From Actinacidiphila yeochonensis CN732 (lineage in GTDB: Bacteria; Actinomycetota; Actinomycetes; Streptomycetales; Streptomycetaceae): a stretch of 64,000 nucleotides of DNA. The position numbers and the translations under genes are program-made. The stretch lies in NCBI RefSeq assembly GCF_000745345.1, contig NZ_JQNR01000003.1:186001-250000 (forward strand), written 5' to 3'. Under the pieces are notes generated by a model. The model did not search any database and was not told the DNA's origin. It was given only the letters and a program-made list of their open reading frames with translations. Positions 56,583 through 64,000 of the stretch are shown here, piece by piece (within the stretch, counting starts at the first letter, position 1; every line of letters begins with the position of its first letter).

Positions 56583-56762
56583 GCGAGAACTTCCCTTCGG
56601 CCGGCCGAGCAGCGAAATGATCACGCCAGTGTCGGTGGACCACTGGCTCTCCGATGGTATCCGGCAGCGCCCGCCGAGCCCGAATCGCACCTCCCATAGT
56701 CCCACTACCTGGACGTATGCACCCACCGCCGCCCTGTCCCGCGGCCCCGCGACGGGCTCTCC

Positions 56763-57263
56763 TCAGGGCGACAGGGCCCGTCCGAACGGCAGGTTCCGGA
56801 CAACCGTGAAGACCACCGCGACCACCACCAGCGCCCGCCGGGCGCCCGGCCGCAGCACCGGCGCGTAGGGCAGTCCGCGCGCCGAGCGGACCGCCCACAC
56901 CGTCCACACCACCGCGAACGCGGCGTATCCGGCGACGGCCAGCGCGTTGCACCGGAGGCCGGCCCGCAGCTGCCCGTGGACGAGGGCGTGGGCGCCGCGC
57001 AGCCCGCCGCACGCGGGGCAGTTCAGGCCGGTGTAGTACCGCAGCGGGCACAGCGGGTAGTGGCCCGGCCGGTCGGGGTCGACAGCCCCCACGTACGCGA
57101 ACGCCGCGGCCACGGCGCCCAGCACCGCCAGGGGCACCGCGAGCCGCCGCGCCGCCCCGGGCCGGGGCTTCCGCTCGGTCGCGGGCTCGGTCGCCGGCTC
57201 GGGCCCGGGCCTCGGGGGCACCCCGCCGGCCGGGTCGGCCACCGCTCGGCTACGGCTGCTCAT
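56763..57263 (-). CDS. DUF2752 membrane protein
   Basis: 166-residue protein with a disordered Pro/Arg-rich N-terminus and three hydrophobic helices. The DUF2752 signature CPLRYYTGLNCPACGGLRGAHALVHG, with its CPACGG motif, is present. The function is unknown. Position between trpC and the HGxxPAAW gene is conserved in Streptomyces trp clusters. ATG at 57263 with AGGATCGGG upstream. Confidence 0.85.
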   Translation of the reverse strand: MSSRSRAVADPAGGVPPRPGPEPATEPATERKPRPGAARRLAVPLAVLGAVAAAFAYVGAVDPDRPGHYPLCPLRYYTGLNCPACGGLRGAHALVHGQLRAGLRCNALAVAGYAAFAVVWTVWAVRSARGLPYAPVLRPGARRALVVVAVVFTVVRNLPFGRALSP

Positions 57264-57357
57264 GGCCCGATCCTGCGCCTCCCGGGCGCGCGCCGCCCCC
57301 GGACCGCCCCCACCTGGGTCGGGGGGCGAGCGGTCTGGCCGTCGGGCGCCAACGCAG

Positions 57358-57383
57358 AACGGCACCCCAGCTGGGGTGCCGTT
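57358..57383. terminator. Perfect 26-base palindrome after the HGxxPAAW gene
   Basis: 13-base arms AACGGCACCCCAG and complement with no loop bases, between the HGxxPAAW stop (57440) and the DUF2752 start. It probably terminates or attenuates transcription within the trp block. Confidence 0.65.
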
Positions 57384-57439
57384 ACGGGGTTGCCCAAGGT
57401 GATCGGGGCCCGGGTGGGGTCGGAGAGCCGACCGGGGGT

Positions 57440-57700
57440 TCAGGCGCGGGCGTGCTCGCGGGCCTCGGTGGAGCCGGCCCGAACGGGCGAGGTCTCGATC
57501 GGCTCGTACTTCTGGCCCAGACCCATCAGCTTCATGATCCCGCCGACCAGCGCGCCCACGGCGATCAGGGCGATGCCGACCCAGAATCCCACGGTGTTGT
57601 CGGCGACCATGAAGGCGCCGCCCACGCAGAATCCGATGAAGGCGATGATCACGCCGGTCCACGCGGCCGGAGTGTGTCCGTGACCGTGCGCTTCCGCCAT
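57440..57700 (-). CDS. HGxxPAAW family membrane protein
   Basis: 86-residue protein with the family signature HGHTPAAW at residues 7-14, followed by two transmembrane helices (VIIAFIGFCVGGAFMVA and FWVGIALIAVGALVGGIMKLM) and a charged cytoplasmic tail. Function unknown; the family occurs almost only in actinobacteria, and this location in the trp block is conserved. ATG at 57700 has AGGGAG upstream. Confidence 0.88.
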   Translation of the reverse strand: MAEAHGHGHTPAAWTGVIIAFIGFCVGGAFMVADNTVGFWVGIALIAVGALVGGIMKLMGLGQKYEPIETSPVRAGSTEAREHARA

Positions 57701-58042
57701 GGGTGCTCCCTGTCGTGTCCAGTGGGGGCGTCCTCGGCCTCCCGCTACGTCCCCCATTGTTGCGCGTACCTGGGCAGGCTCGCGCACGGGGGTTGGTGCC
57801 GGGCGGGTGGTGTCGGACCGGACGGGCCGCCGACGGCCCCACGACGGACCAGGGGAAGGGCCGTACGGGGCGCCGTGGGAAGGGCCGTACGGCGTCCGCC
57901 GACGGATGGCCGGCGGGTCGCCGCAGGGCCGCTCGGCCAGGACGGCACCCGCGCGGGCACGGGGTACGGGTACGGGGGGCGGGGCCGCTGCCCTGCGGGC
58001 GGGCCACCGGTATGGGGCGGCTCCCGCCCCGCCCGGCGGCGG
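57701..58042. other. Intergenic region upstream of the HGxxPAAW gene
   Basis: 342 bases without a credible gene. Contains the 16-base direct repeat listed below. It presumably carries a promoter for the HGxxPAAW gene, but none is clear. Confidence 0.4.
57853..57892. repeat. Direct repeat, two copies of GGGAAGGGCCGTACGG
   Basis: Identical 16-base copies at 57853-57868 and 57877-57892, 24 bases apart, each containing the palindrome-like CCGTACGG. Possible protein-binding pair. Confidence 0.5.
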
Positions 58043-58762
58043 TTACGCGCCGGTGGGGTCCTCGCCGCGGTCGAGGGCCTTCCAGAGGTCCTCGGACCGC
58101 TCCGGGTCGATCGGCTTGGGGGCCCGGCCACGCGGTCCCGCCGCGCCGCCCGCGCGCTCGTAGCGGCCGGACATCGCGGGCCACCGCGACCCCCACACGA
58201 GGGCAAGCACGCCCGCGACCAGCAGCAGCAGGCCGCCGACGGCCGCGGCGACGGGCCAGAACGTCACGGTGGTGCGGGCGGCGGTGGCGTGCGCGAGGCT
58301 GGTGGCGGTGGCCGCGGCGGCGTTCAGCGCGCCGTGGTCGCCGCGCCGCGACAGGGCCACGACGGCCGCGCCGAGGCCGCTGAGCGCGAGGAGGGCGGAG
58401 ACGACGTAGCGGCCGATCCGGCGGACGGCGAAGACGGCGACCAGCGCGGCCAGCCCGACCAGGGCGAGCGCCCCGGGCAGGGCGGTGGTCTGGCTGCCGG
58501 TGGCGTGCACCGGGAGGGAGCCGCCGCCGGTGACGGCCACGCCGTGCGACCACGTCCGGCTCGCCGCGTAGAGGACGACGGTGGAGCCGACGACGCCGCA
58601 GGCCAGCGCCGCGGCGAGGGCCAGGTGGGCGGTGCGGCGGCCGGGGTCGGTGCGGCCGACGACGGCGGGCGCGTCCGGCGCGGCGGCCTCCGGGGCGAGG
58701 ACGCCGGCTTCCGCGGCGGGGGCGGGGGCGGGCTGCTCGTGCGCGGCCGGGGACGTGTTCAC
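58043..58762 (-). CDS. TIGR02234 family tryptophan-associated membrane protein
   Basis: 239-residue membrane protein with a disordered Pro/Ala N-terminus, four hydrophobic helices and a charged C-terminus ending DLWKALDRGEDPTGA. This end and the helix pattern match the Trp biosynthesis-associated membrane family TIGR02234, usually found next to trpE or trpC in actinobacteria. Function unknown. The GTG at 58762 follows GGAGGG with almost no spacing, and GATAGT lies six bases upstream, so it may be leaderless. Confidence 0.82.
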   Translation of the reverse strand: MNTSPAAHEQPAPAPAAEAGVLAPEAAAPDAPAVVGRTDPGRRTAHLALAAALACGVVGSTVVLYAASRTWSHGVAVTGGGSLPVHATGSQTTALPGALALVGLAALVAVFAVRRIGRYVVSALLALSGLGAAVVALSRRGDHGALNAAAATATSLAHATAARTTVTFWPVAAAVGGLLLLVAGVLALVWGSRWPAMSGRYERAGGAAGPRGRAPKPIDPERSEDLWKALDRGEDPTGA

Positions 58763-59291
58763 CCCTCCACTATCCCCTGCCCGGCGCGGACCCCGGTGCG
58801 CGGGGCGCCGCCCCGCATCCCCGGCCCCGCCTCGTCGACCGGCCCCGGCTGTCCCCCGCCGTCCCCCGCCGCCTCCCCGTCCGTGCCGCTCCGTCAGGCC
58901 CTCCGCCCCGGTCGCCCGCCGTGGTCCGCCGTCCGGGCAGGCCGCGCTCCCGGCGCCGTCCGGCCGTCGTCCCGGCGCCGTCCCGGCCCCGTCCCGGCGT
59001 CGTCCCCGTGGCGGAACCCACACGTCCGTGGAGATCCCGCAGGAGCCTCGGGGCCCCCGCGAAGGGCGCGTGAAGGTCGTACGGAGATCGGCACCCGCCG
59101 CCTTGTTGACGCGTCGGCCGCGGATCTACGGTCGTCAGGTCCCGGTACCCGTCCCCCCGAAGAGCCCGTCCCCGAAGAGCCGCAGTGCCAGGTGCCTCCC
59201 GTACCCGCACCCGGGAGGGGCCCGGCCCGCGCGGTGGCGGCGTCGTCCGGCCCGTACCTGGCCCGCGCCGGACGCCGGCCCACCCGGTGCC
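58763..59291. other. Region between trpE and the TIGR02234 gene
   Basis: About 530 bases without a credible gene. It contains GC-rich direct repeats (CCCGTCCCGGC-like units at 58950-59000; CCGAAGAGCC twice at about 59155-59183). A promoter for the TIGR02234 gene is likely near 58770. Confidence 0.4.
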
Positions 59292-59322
59292 GCCGCCCCG
59301 GGACTCCCCACCCGGGGGCGGC
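59292..59322. terminator. Hairpin downstream of trpE
   Basis: Stem of GCCGCCCCGGG with its complement, interrupted by one bulged G, and an 8-base loop (59303-59310); it ends 10 bases beyond the trpE stop codon. Confidence 0.6.
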
Positions 59323-59331
59323 CGGCGGCGG

Positions 59332-60864
59332 TCAGCCGTGCATGCGGTTGGCCGCCGAGACGGCCCGCAGTACGGCGGCCGCCTTGTTGCGGCACTCCTC
59401 GTCCTCCGCGACCGGGTCGGAGTCGGCCACGATGCCGGCGCCGGCCTGCACGTACGCGGTGCCGTCCCGCAGCAGCGCGGTGCGGATGGCGATGGCGGTG
59501 TCGGAGTCGCCGGCGAAGTCGAGGTAGCCGACGCAGCCCCCGTACAGGCCGCGCCGGACCGGCTCCAGCTCCTCGATGATCTGCAGCGCGCGCGGCTTGG
59601 GCGCGCCGGAGAGGGTGCCGGCCGGGAAGCAGGCGGTGAGCACGTCGAACGCGGTACGGCCCGGCGCTACCTGCCCGGTGACGGTGGAGACGATGTGCAT
59701 CACGTGCGAGTAGCGCTCGACGGACATGAAGTCGACCACCTCGACGCTGCCCGGCTCGCACACCCGGCCCAGGTCGTTGCGGCCGAGGTCGACGAGCATC
59801 AGGTGCTCGGCGCGCTCCTTGGGGTCGGCCAGCAGTTCGTCGGCGAGCGCCGCGTCGGCCTGCGGGGTGGTGCCGCGCGGGCGGGTGCCGGCGATGGGGT
59901 GGACCATGGCCCGGCCCTCCTCGACCTTCACCAGCGCCTCGGGGCTGGAGCCCACGACGTCGAAGCCGCCCTCGGTGGTGCCTCCCTCGCCGGGGAAGCG
60001 CAGCAGGTACATGTACGGGCTCGGGTTGGTGGCCCGCAGCACCCGGTAGACGTCCAGCGCGGAGGCGGCGCAGGGGGTGCTGAACCGCTGCGAGGGCACC
60101 ACCTGGAACGCCTCGCCGGCCCGGATGCGCTCCTTGATGTCCTCGACGGCCCCCCGGAACGCCTCGCCGCCCCACCGCTCGGTGTACGCGGGCAGTTCGG
60201 ACGGGGGCAGGGTGACCGGCGGGTGCTCCAGCGGCCGGGCCAGGTCGGCCTCCATGGCGTCGAGCCGCGCCACGGCGTCGGCGTACGCCTCGTCGACGCC
60301 GCTGTCCTGGTCGTTGTGGTTGATCGCGTTGGCGATCAGCAGGACGGAGCCGTCCCAGTGGTCCAGCACGGCGAGGTCGGAGGTGAGCAGCATCGTCAGG
60401 TCGGGCAGGCCGAGCTCGTCGGCGCTGTGGTCGCCGACCCGCTCCAGCCGGCGGACGACGTCGTAGCCGAGGTAGCCGACCATGCCGCCGGTGAAGGGGG
60501 GCATCCCGGAGCCGAGGTCGCGCGGGGTGTGCAGGGCCTGGACGGTGGCCCGCAGCGCGGCCAGCGGGTCGCCGTCGACGGGCACGCCGACCGGCGGTTC
60601 GCCGAGCCAGTGGGCCTGGCCGTCGCGTTCGGTGAGCGCGGCGGCGGAGCGGACGCCGACGAAGGAGTACCGGGACCACGACCGTCCGCCCTCGCCGGAG
60701 CCCATGTCGGCGGACTCCAGCAGGAAGGTGCCCGCGCGCTCCCCGGCGAGCTTGCGGTACAGCCCGACGGGCGTGTCACCGTCCGCGAGCAGCCTGCGGG
60801 AGACGGGGATGACCCGGCGATCGGCGGCCAGCTTGCGGAAGGTGGGGAGGTCCATGGCGTTCAT
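59332..60864 (-). CDS. trpE: Anthranilate synthase component I
   Basis: Converts chorismate to anthranilate using ammonia from a glutamine amidotransferase subunit encoded elsewhere. The 510 residues have the N-terminal feedback region (LLESADMGSGEGGRSWSRYSFVG, an LLES-type Trp-binding motif), and the chorismate core IRAGEAFQVVPSQRF, PIAGTRPRG, LVDLGRNDLGRV and PAGTLSGAPK. ATG at 60864 is chosen; the ATG three codons later is equally possible. No Shine-Dalgarno is seen, and TAGTCT ends eight bases upstream. No leader peptide with Trp codons fits in the 82-base gap to hisI. Confidence 0.94.
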   Translation of the reverse strand: MNAMDLPTFRKLAADRRVIPVSRRLLADGDTPVGLYRKLAGERAGTFLLESADMGSGEGGRSWSRYSFVGVRSAAALTERDGQAHWLGEPPVGVPVDGDPLAALRATVQALHTPRDLGSGMPPFTGGMVGYLGYDVVRRLERVGDHSADELGLPDLTMLLTSDLAVLDHWDGSVLLIANAINHNDQDSGVDEAYADAVARLDAMEADLARPLEHPPVTLPPSELPAYTERWGGEAFRGAVEDIKERIRAGEAFQVVPSQRFSTPCAASALDVYRVLRATNPSPYMYLLRFPGEGGTTEGGFDVVGSSPEALVKVEEGRAMVHPIAGTRPRGTTPQADAALADELLADPKERAEHLMLVDLGRNDLGRVCEPGSVEVVDFMSVERYSHVMHIVSTVTGQVAPGRTAFDVLTACFPAGTLSGAPKPRALQIIEELEPVRRGLYGGCVGYLDFAGDSDTAIAIRTALLRDGTAYVQAGAGIVADSDPVAEDEECRNKAAAVLRAVSAANRMHG

Positions 60865-60872
60865 GGCCGCAG

Positions 60873-60878
60873 AGACTA
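60873..60878 (-). promoter_or_regulatory. -10 element close to trpE start
   Basis: TAGTCT on the leftward strand, eight bases before the ATG at 60864, implying a leaderless or nearly leaderless transcript. No convincing -35. Confidence 0.5.
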
Positions 60879-60946
60879 GCGGGACGGGGGCCGGGCGCGA
60901 CGGTTTGACCGCGAAGCGGGACACCCGGGCACCCGGCCGGGGACGC

Positions 60947-61288
60947 TCAGCCGAGCAGGACGTCCTCGTCGAAGCAGGTGCGGGCTCCGGTGTGGCAGGC
61001 CGCGCCCACCTGGTCGACGCGGACCAGCAGGGTGTCGCCGTCGCAGTCCAGGGCGACGGACTTCACGTGCTGGAAGTGGCCGGAGGTGTCGCCCTTGACC
61101 CAGTACTCCTGGCGGCTGCGGCTCCAGTAGGTGCAGCGGCCGGTGGTGAGGGTGCGGTGCAGCGCCTCGTCGTCCATCCAGCCGAGCATGAGCACCTCGC
61201 CGGTGTCGTACTGCTGGGCGACGGCCGGGACGAGCCCGTCGGGGGTGCGCTTGAGGCGGGCGGCGATGGCGGGATCGAGCGAGGACAT
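60947..61288 (-). CDS. hisI: Phosphoribosyl-AMP cyclohydrolase
   Basis: Third step of histidine biosynthesis, opening the adenine ring of phosphoribosyl-AMP. The 113-residue single-domain form lacks a fused HisE, as usual in actinobacteria. The conserved [36 protein letters not shown] and zinc ligands in [21 protein letters not shown] and CF are present. ATG at 61288 follows GGGGGC. It is upstream of trpE on the same strand, 82 bases away. Confidence 0.95.
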   Translation of the reverse strand: MSSLDPAIAARLKRTPDGLVPAVAQQYDTGEVLMLGWMDDEALHRTLTTGRCTYWSRSRQEYWVKGDTSGHFQHVKSVALDCDGDTLLVRVDQVGAACHTGARTCFDEDVLLG

Positions 61289-61452
61289 GCCCCCATTCTG
61301 CCGCCGGGTGCACGGCCCGGGGAAACGCGTACCGCCCACCGGACGCCCGCGGCCGCCTTCCCGCCGACCGGAACGTCCCACTTCGTGGCCCGAACCGGGT
61401 ACGCCGGATGCGCCGGGCGCGCGCCGACGGCTCCCGGCGGGACACTCGGCGC

Positions 61453-61458
61453 TAGCCT
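61453..61458 (+). promoter_or_regulatory. -10 element of leaderless TIGR03085 gene
   Basis: TAGCCT on the + strand, exactly six bases before the ATG at 61465, the same architecture as trpM. Confidence 0.6.
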
Positions 61459-61464
61459 GGCGGT

Positions 61465-62097
61465 ATGACGACCCATGCACAGCGTGAACGTCTCCTCCTC
61501 GCCGACCTGCTGGAGAACGCCGGTCCGGACGCCCCGACGCTCTGCGCCGGCTGGAGCACCCGGGACCTTGCCGCGCACGTGGTGGTCAGGGAGCGGCGCG
61601 GCGACGCGGCGGCCGGCCTCGTCATCCCCCGGCTGGCCGACCGCCTGGACCGGGTCCAGGCCGAGTACGCGGCCCGCCCGTACGAGGAGCTGATCCGGCT
61701 GATCCGCACGGGTCCGCCGAAGCTGTCGCCGTTCGCCCTCAAGCAGCTCGACGAGGTGTCCAACACCGTCGAGTTCTACGTGCACGCCGAGGATGTCCGG
61801 CGGGCGGCCGACGACTGGACGCCGCGTCCGGTCGACCCGGTCTTCGCCGAGGCCCTGTGGAGCCGCCTGGAGCGGATGGCGCGCGTGGTGGGCCGCCGCT
61901 CGCCGGTGGGCCTGGTGCTGCGTCTCCCGGACGGCCGCACGGCGGTGGCCCGCAAGGGCGCGCCCGTCGTCACGGTGACCGGGGAGCCGGCCGAGCTGGT
62001 GATGTTCACCTTCGGCCGCCAGGCCGCCGCGAAGGTGGAGGCCGATGGCGACGACGACGCGGTGGCGAAGCTGTACGGCGCGAAGCTCGGCGTCTGA
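61465..62097 (+). CDS. TIGR03085 family metal-binding protein (DinB/MDMPI-like)
   Basis: 210-residue actinobacterial protein of the TIGR03085 group. The N-terminal DinB/mycothiol-dependent isomerase-like four-helix domain is recognisable in [39 protein letters not shown], and metal-ligand His residues occur in AAHVVVRE and [11 protein letters not shown]. The C-terminus holds an SCP2-like strand region ([20 protein letters not shown]). Function unknown; thiol or metal-related chemistry is possible. The start ATG lacks a ribosome site but sits six bases after TAGCCT. Confidence 0.87.
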   Translation: MTTHAQRERLLLADLLENAGPDAPTLCAGWSTRDLAAHVVVRERRGDAAAGLVIPRLADRLDRVQAEYAARPYEELIRLIRTGPPKLSPFALKQLDEVSNTVEFYVHAEDVRRAADDWTPRPVDPVFAEALWSRLERMARVVGRRSPVGLVLRLPDGRTAVARKGAPVVTVTGEPAELVMFTFGRQAAAKVEADGDDDAVAKLYGAKLGV

Positions 62098-62151
62098 CGG
62101 ACCGCCAGGCGCCCTATCCGCAAGGCGGTTGAGGCGGTCGGCGGCGATGGC

Positions 62152-63572
62152 TCAGGCCGTGTCGGGGCGGCCGGGCGGCTCATGGGCCCGCTTCGGCCCC
62201 TGGCTCGGGACCGGCGGCGTCCCCAGGCGGGCAGCGCGCACCGCCGGGGAGGCCAGGCCCACGACCCCGCCGAACGTGGAAGGCAGGCGGAGCCCACGAA
62301 GACGGAGGGCGCCCCCCAGGCGGCGACGGCGGCGCCGAAGAGCGGGTAGGCCAGCGGGGACAGGCCGACCCCCGTCAGGCTCATGACCGCCGTCACCCGG
62401 CCGAGGTAGGCGGGGTCGGCGGCGGTCTGGATCAGCGAGTTGGCGAGCCCTCCGCAGAGGCCGCAGACCGCCCCCGCGGTCAGCCCCGCCAGCACGGCGC
62501 CCGACAGGCCCGGCAGGAAGGGCAGCACGCCGAGCAGGGCGCCGCTTGAGAAAAGCGTGCCGATCTGCACCGCCCCCGCCCGCTCCATCCGGCCGCGTAC
62601 CGTCAGCAGCAGCGCGCCGCACGTGGAGCCGGCGCCGAACGCGGCGACGATCCAGCCGTACCCGGCCGCCCCCCAGCCGCGGGACTGGGAGAGCAGCACC
62701 AGGCCGACGTTGAGCGGGCCGTTCATGCCGAGTTCGCTGATCGCGCCGGACAGTACGAGGGCCCCGAGCAGCCGGTGGCGCCGCAGGTAGCGCAGCCCGT
62801 CGCACAGCTCCTGCCAGGCGGTGGCCGGCGCAGCGGGCCCATCGGCGGGCCGGGCGGGCGGACGGTCCATGCGGGTGGTGACGAGCAGCGGGACCGAGAT
62901 CGCGAACAGGACGCCGGCCGTGCCGAGGGCGGCTCCGGCGCCGCCAAGCCCCATGGCCAGGCCGCCCAGCGGCGGGCCGCCGACCTCGCCCAGCCGCATC
63001 GCCAGGGTCCGCAGCCCCTGGAGGCGGGCGAGTTGGCCGGCGCCGACCAGACGCGGCGGCAGGGCGCCAACGGCCGGCATGAAGAGCGCGTCCACGACGC
63101 CGAAGGCCAGCGCGAGCACCACCAGCAACCGCAGTCCGGTACTGTCCACCGCGACCACCGCAGCGGCGGCCAGCACCAGGACGCAGCGGGTGGCGTCGCT
63201 GCCGATGACGACCCGTCGCGGCCCGAAGCGGTCGGCGACCACTCCCCCGCCGAGCATCAGCACGGCCCGTGGCACCGCCCCCGCCGCCATCACCAGCCCG
63301 ACCTGCGCGGGTCCGACGGTCCGGGCGGCGGCGAAGCCGAGGGCGAGGAAGTAGACCGAGTCGCCGACCAGCGAGGCCGTGTAGGCGGTGAGCCAGCGCA
63401 GAGCGTTCCGGTCCCGGTAGGCGGGCGGCTCGGCGAACCCCCCTCGGGACCAGCGCTCCTGGGGCGGGATCGGCGGGGTTGACGGACCTGCGGCGGCGCG
63501 GTGGGCCGTCGCGCCGAGTACGGAGGGTTTCGTGGGCTCGGTGGGCCTGGGCTCGGTGGGTTCGATGGCCAT
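62152..63572 (-). CDS. MFS transporter with apparent C-terminal frameshift
   Basis: Twelve-helix major facilitator of the enterobactin/macrolide-exporter-like group, about 473 residues if repaired. The N-terminus has a disordered Pro/Thr-rich stretch, then FAEPPAYRDRNALRWLTAYTASLVGDSVYFLALGFAAA; the loop-2 motif is VADRFGPRR. Near the last helix the frame after GAPSVFVGSACLP becomes arginine-rich and runs on to 61776, antisense through the whole TIGR03085 gene, while another frame continues as TFGGVVGLASPAVRAARLG and stops at 62152. One base missing at about 62281-62290 joins them. ATG at 63572 has AGGAAGG upstream. The adjacent regulator gene probably controls it. Confidence 0.8.
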
Positions 63573-63661
63573 CGGCCGGCCTTCCTGGCGGGGATCGGCG
63601 GGACGTACGCGACGTGGCCCGGGCCGGGCCGGGCGGCACGGGTCGCGTCGGCGGCATGGGC

Positions 63662-64000
63662 TCAGTCGCGGACGGGGAACCCGTACATCTGGACGGATAC
63701 GTGCTCGCGGCCCTCCGTGTCGCCCGCCGCGACAGCGGCCCTGCCACGCTCGCTCCACCGCTCCATCACCGCGGCCAGTTCGTCGGCGAGCCCTTGCAGC
63801 TCGTCGGAGGTCAGCCGGGGCAGGTACTCGGAGCTGAAGGCCGCGCCGGTCCAGGCGCGTGACCAGGCGGCCTGCTCGTCCAGGTACTGCTCGTACCGCT
63901 CGGACCGGGTGGCGAGCAGTTGCCGGGTGACCTGGGAGAGCACGGCCAGGCTCTCGGGCCGGTCGCCGAAGTCGGTGGTGCGGAAGGAGAAGCCGCGCTC
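63662..64000 (-). CDS. ArsR-like transcriptional regulator, C-terminal part (continues beyond window)
   Basis: Open frame entering from the right edge and ending at 63662; 112 codons are visible. The sequence is soluble, amphipathic and helical (SLAVLSQVTRQLLATRSERYEQYLDEQAAW; LTSDELQGLADELAAVMERWSERGRAA), as in the C-terminal halves of actinobacterial winged-helix ArsR-type regulators that often neighbour an MFS exporter. The DNA-binding part lies outside the window, so the family call is tentative. It ends 89 bases upstream of the MFS start on the same strand. Confidence 0.55.
   Translation of the reverse strand, partial: ERGFSFRTTDFGDRPESLAVLSQVTRQLLATRSERYEQYLDEQAAWSRAWTGAAFSSEYLPRLTSDELQGLADELAAVMERWSERGRAAVAAGDTEGREHVSVQMYGFPVRD

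Noticed and set aside
59106..59132. TTGACG ... TACGGT as a rightward promoter
   Set aside because: The spacer is only 15 bases and no rightward gene follows.
60865..60946. Tryptophan attenuator upstream of trpE
   Set aside because: The 82-base gap has no short ORF with Trp codons and no alternative hairpins; -10 spacing suggests a leaderless transcript.
61776..62151. In-frame continuation of the MFS gene antisense to the TIGR03085 gene
   Set aside because: Arginine/serine-rich shadow of a well-supported gene; a frameshift near 62285 explains the data better.

Overview
The window is very GC-rich, and its gene content and order point to a filamentous actinomycete close to Streptomyces. The evidence is a trp/his block with trpM and its interleaved small membrane proteins, a WhiJ/AbaA-like regulator locus with DUF397 and DUF5753, DasR-type operators on a chitinase gene, Tat-targeted lipoproteins, GTG/TTG starts and several apparently leaderless genes. 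No rRNA, tRNA, CRISPR array or insertion sequence was seen.

Layout. 1-5892: a sugar ABC importer (permease, cut by the window edge, and Tat lipoprotein binding protein) divergent from a GH3 glycosidase, with two LacI-type operators between them. 6040-12114: a complete branched-chain amino acid importer operon livKHMGF. 12822-14267: pyruvate kinase. 14688-16523: a secreted 5'-nucleotidase-type phosphoesterase. 16492-21602: an orphan siderophore-type pair (PLP decarboxylase and FAD lysine N6-hydroxylase with a proline-rich extension) divergent from a SET-family exporter; the decarboxylase shows an apparent single-base frameshift. 21784-23891: a DeoR regulator divergent from an MFS permease. 24177-26047: a lower-GC WhiJ/AbaA-like locus (DUF397 protein, XRE-DUF5753 regulator, candidate small ORFs, anti-sigma-type ATPase). 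26178-32509: aminopeptidase N divergent from a large secreted GH3 enzyme with PA14 and NEW3-like domains.

32797-38900 is the most unusual part. It is a two-gene operon in a patch of lower GC: a 1745-residue protein with an N-terminal caspase domain, a STAND/NACHT-like NTPase and about 21 WD40 repeats, translationally coupled by an ATGA overlap to a cytoplasmic alpha/beta-hydrolase. The architecture fits a sensor-switch-effector conflict or cell-suicide system.

39144-43000: a serine beta-lactamase-like hydrolase, a GH18 chitinase under two DasR boxes, and a HExxH protein with a C-terminal zinc ribbon. 43114-49126: glutamate synthase gltBD. 49578-52803: a VIT1/CCC1 metal transporter, lgt and a DsbA-like thiol oxidoreductase. 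52999-61288: a trp/his block read leftward, in transcription order hisI, trpE, TIGR02234 protein, HGxxPAAW protein, DUF2752 protein, trpC, trpM, trpB, trpA. 61465-64000: a leaderless TIGR03085 protein, an MFS transporter with an apparent C-terminal frameshift, and a regulator cut by the window end.

The genes suggest a saprophyte taking up plant and chitin oligosaccharides, with amino-acid uptake, nitrogen assimilation and metal handling, plus one probable defence module.
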